Positions 59,501 to 62,500 of a stretch of DNA of 64,000 nt are shown here, piece after piece; the stretch's first letter is position 1; the number at the start of each line of letters is the position of its first letter. The DNA comes from Burkholderiales bacterium (lineage in GTDB: Bacteria; Pseudomonadota; Gammaproteobacteria; Burkholderiales; Burkholderiaceae_C): positions 1-64,000 of the forward strand of contig JAEKLF010000043.1 in assembly GCA_019509985.1 (NCBI GenBank). The letters run 5' to 3'. The notes below the pieces were generated by a model. The model was not told where the DNA came from. It was given only the letters and a program-made list of their open reading frames with translations, and ran no database searches. A program made the position numbers and the translations under genes.

Positions 59501-62500
59501 GCCATGCATGCCGCCCACGTCACGCTGGTGGCCCAGGGCGGCGACGTCGACGCCGTGCTGGCCGCCGACACGCTGGACGTCCGGTCCGCCGGCAGCGTCA
59601 CCCTCCACGAGCGCGGCGACCTCGACATCACCAGCCTTGTCAGCGGCCACCGCGTCGATAGCGGTGGACTGGTGCACGACGGCGTCAACGTCACCGCCAG
59701 CGGCGCACTGTCGCTGGAGTCGGCCATCACCGCCTCGGGCAGCAACGCCGTCGCGCTGACCAGCACCGGCAGCACGCTGACGCTGTCGCAAAGCATCACC
59801 ACCGCCAGCGGCGCCATCACGCTCAGTGCCCACCAGGACGTCGCGGTCACGGCCCAGGTCACCAACTACGCCATCACGCTGGGCGCGCAGGCCGACCTGA
59901 CCAGCGCCAGTGGCGACGTCACGCTGGACAGCGGCGACGGCTCGATCGAGGCCACCGCCGAGACCTACCTCAACTCGGGCAGCGGCCACCTCAGCCTCAC
60001 GGCCGGCGGCCAGATCCAGCTCGGCAAGCTGCGCAGCGGCTCGTCGGACGACCTCGTCGTGCACGCCGGCGGCCTGGTCAAGGCCGCCGTCAAGGATGGC
60101 GGCGAAGGCGATACGGACATCATTGCCGCCAACGCCCGCCTGGTCATGACGTCCAGCGGCGGCGTCGGCTCGGCGGCGGACGCCATCGAGATCCAGGTCC
60201 GCGCGCTGGACATCGTCAACCACGGCACCGGCACCATCGGCACCGGCGGCGCGATCAACATCGAGGAAGTGGACGACCTCGTCATCGAGCGCATCGTCCA
60301 GGACGCCAACGACGCCAGCGCCATCCTCAACGAGGTGCAGGTCAACACCCTGCACGGCAGCATCACCGTCTCCGGCCAGGGCATCACGACGGCCGGCGGT
60401 CGCGTGGTGCTCTACGCCGGCGCCGCCGCGGGCACCGTGGCCGCCACCGACGGCCGCTTCCTCGCACTGAACGCCAACATCGTCTCCCACGGCGGCGCCG
60501 TGCTGCTCACCACCGAGGCGCAGGACATGGTGCTGGGTGCCGGCATCGACGCCAGCGGCAGCGGCCCGCATGGCGGCGACATCACGCTGCGCGCCGTGCA
60601 GGGCTCGGTGCTGACCGACGCGGTGGCCTCGGGCTGGGAGCGCACGGGCGGCGCCTTCAAGCCCGACCTGGCCTGGGCGCTGTCGCATGGCCGCTTCGAC
60701 GCCGACGCCGCCACCGGCGCCGTGACCGCCTCCGGCCTCACGGCCAGCGATCTGGCCACCCGCGACATCACCAACGGCGAAGTCCTGCGCGCCGCTGGCG
60801 GCGCCTTCCTCAAGACGACGCACGGCCTGGTCACGCTCAACGCGCTGCACCAGGTCGGCGAGACGGCGGACGGCTTCGAGATCAGCCCGCTGGCCATCTT
60901 CATCAGCGCCGACAATGTCGTCGCCAGCAGCAGCAACCGCGAGGCCGTGGCCGTCGTCGCGGCCAGTGGCGTCACGCTGGGTACGGGCGGCGGCAGCGGC
61001 TCTCGCGCCGGCAGCACCGGCGTGGTCAGCCTGGACAAGCACAGCACGCTGAGCCTGTCCTCCTCGCTGGACGCCGACGGCCAGAACGTGGTCATCGCCG
61101 CCAACGACGTCAACATCAGCGCCGCCGTGCGCAGCGCCGGTGGCGACCTGAGCTTCCGCACCATCGACCCGACCCGCACGATCTCGCTGGGCTCGATCGT
61201 CAACGGCGCACTGTCGCTGGACAGCAGCGACCTCGGCAACCTCAAGGACGGCTTCCACGCCATCGTGCTCGGCAGCGACGGCGGCTCCAACGGCATCCAG
61301 ATCAACGGCGGCGCGGGTGGCGTAACGCTCAAGGATGACCTGGTCCTCTACACCAACGGGGTCGGCGGCCACGTCAACATCGGCAGCACCCTGATGGCGC
61401 CGTCGCTGACCATCTTCGGCTCGGGCGACACCACGACACTGCTGGCCGACGCCACCGCCACCACCGGCAACGTGACCATCAACGACTCCGTGCGCGTGCA
61501 GGGCAACCGGGTCATCACCGCGCAGGACGGCGGCATCACGCTGGGCGGCAGCAGCCAGCACTACCTGGGCGGCGACGGCCCCGGCACGGTGGACACGCTG
61601 ACCCTCGACGCCCGCAACGGCAACGTCAGCGTGGCCGGCCGGGTCGGCGCGGGCGAGGAGGCCAGCGACGCGCTGTCCAGCCTCACCATCCTGCACGCCC
61701 AGGACGTCAGCTTCGATCAGGACGTCGTCGTCGACGGCAACATCGTCATCCAGGCCACCGGCGACGTCAGCTTCAACGGTTCCATCACGCTGCGCAACGG
61801 CGGCAGCCTGACCATCCGCGGCGCCGCGCACATCACGCTGCGCGGCAGCGTGACGCTGTCGGGCGTCAACGCCGGCCAGGCTGGCGACGTGACGCTGCAG
61901 GCCGACGAGATCGACCTGCGCATGAGCGAGGAGCAGTTCTCCGGCCACGGCGCGCTGAACCTGCTGCCCACCACGGTCAACCAGGCCATCGCCGTCGGCT
62001 CGCCCAGCGGCGTCGGCACCTCGGGCGTGCTCAACCTCGACATGAGCGAGCTGCGCACGCTGGCCCAGGGCTTCAACAGCATCAACATCGGCTGGGTCGG
62101 CAGCAACGGCCACTCGCTGGCCAACAGCGGTGTCGTCACCATCGGCGCCCGCGCCGACCTCGACAGCCTGACCTTCCAGGACAACGTCCGCATCTACGGC
62201 AGCGCCATCACGGTGGCCGACTTCAGCGTCAGCTCCGCGGTGCTGCGCGTCGGCAACCACGGCGCGCTGTCGCTGGACGCCGCCAGCCAGATCACCCTCG
62301 CCAACGCCGTCGAGGCCGAGACGGTGCAGCTCTACTCCGCGCTCGGCAACGTGCGCCAGGTCGACTCCGGCACCGATGGCGTCTTCAACGAGGCGCTGCG
62401 GGCCGTCAACCTGAGCGTCTTCGCCGCCACCGGCGTGACGCTGGGCTCGCTGGAAGTGCACAGCATCGACGTGCAGAACACGGGCAGCGGCAACATCGAC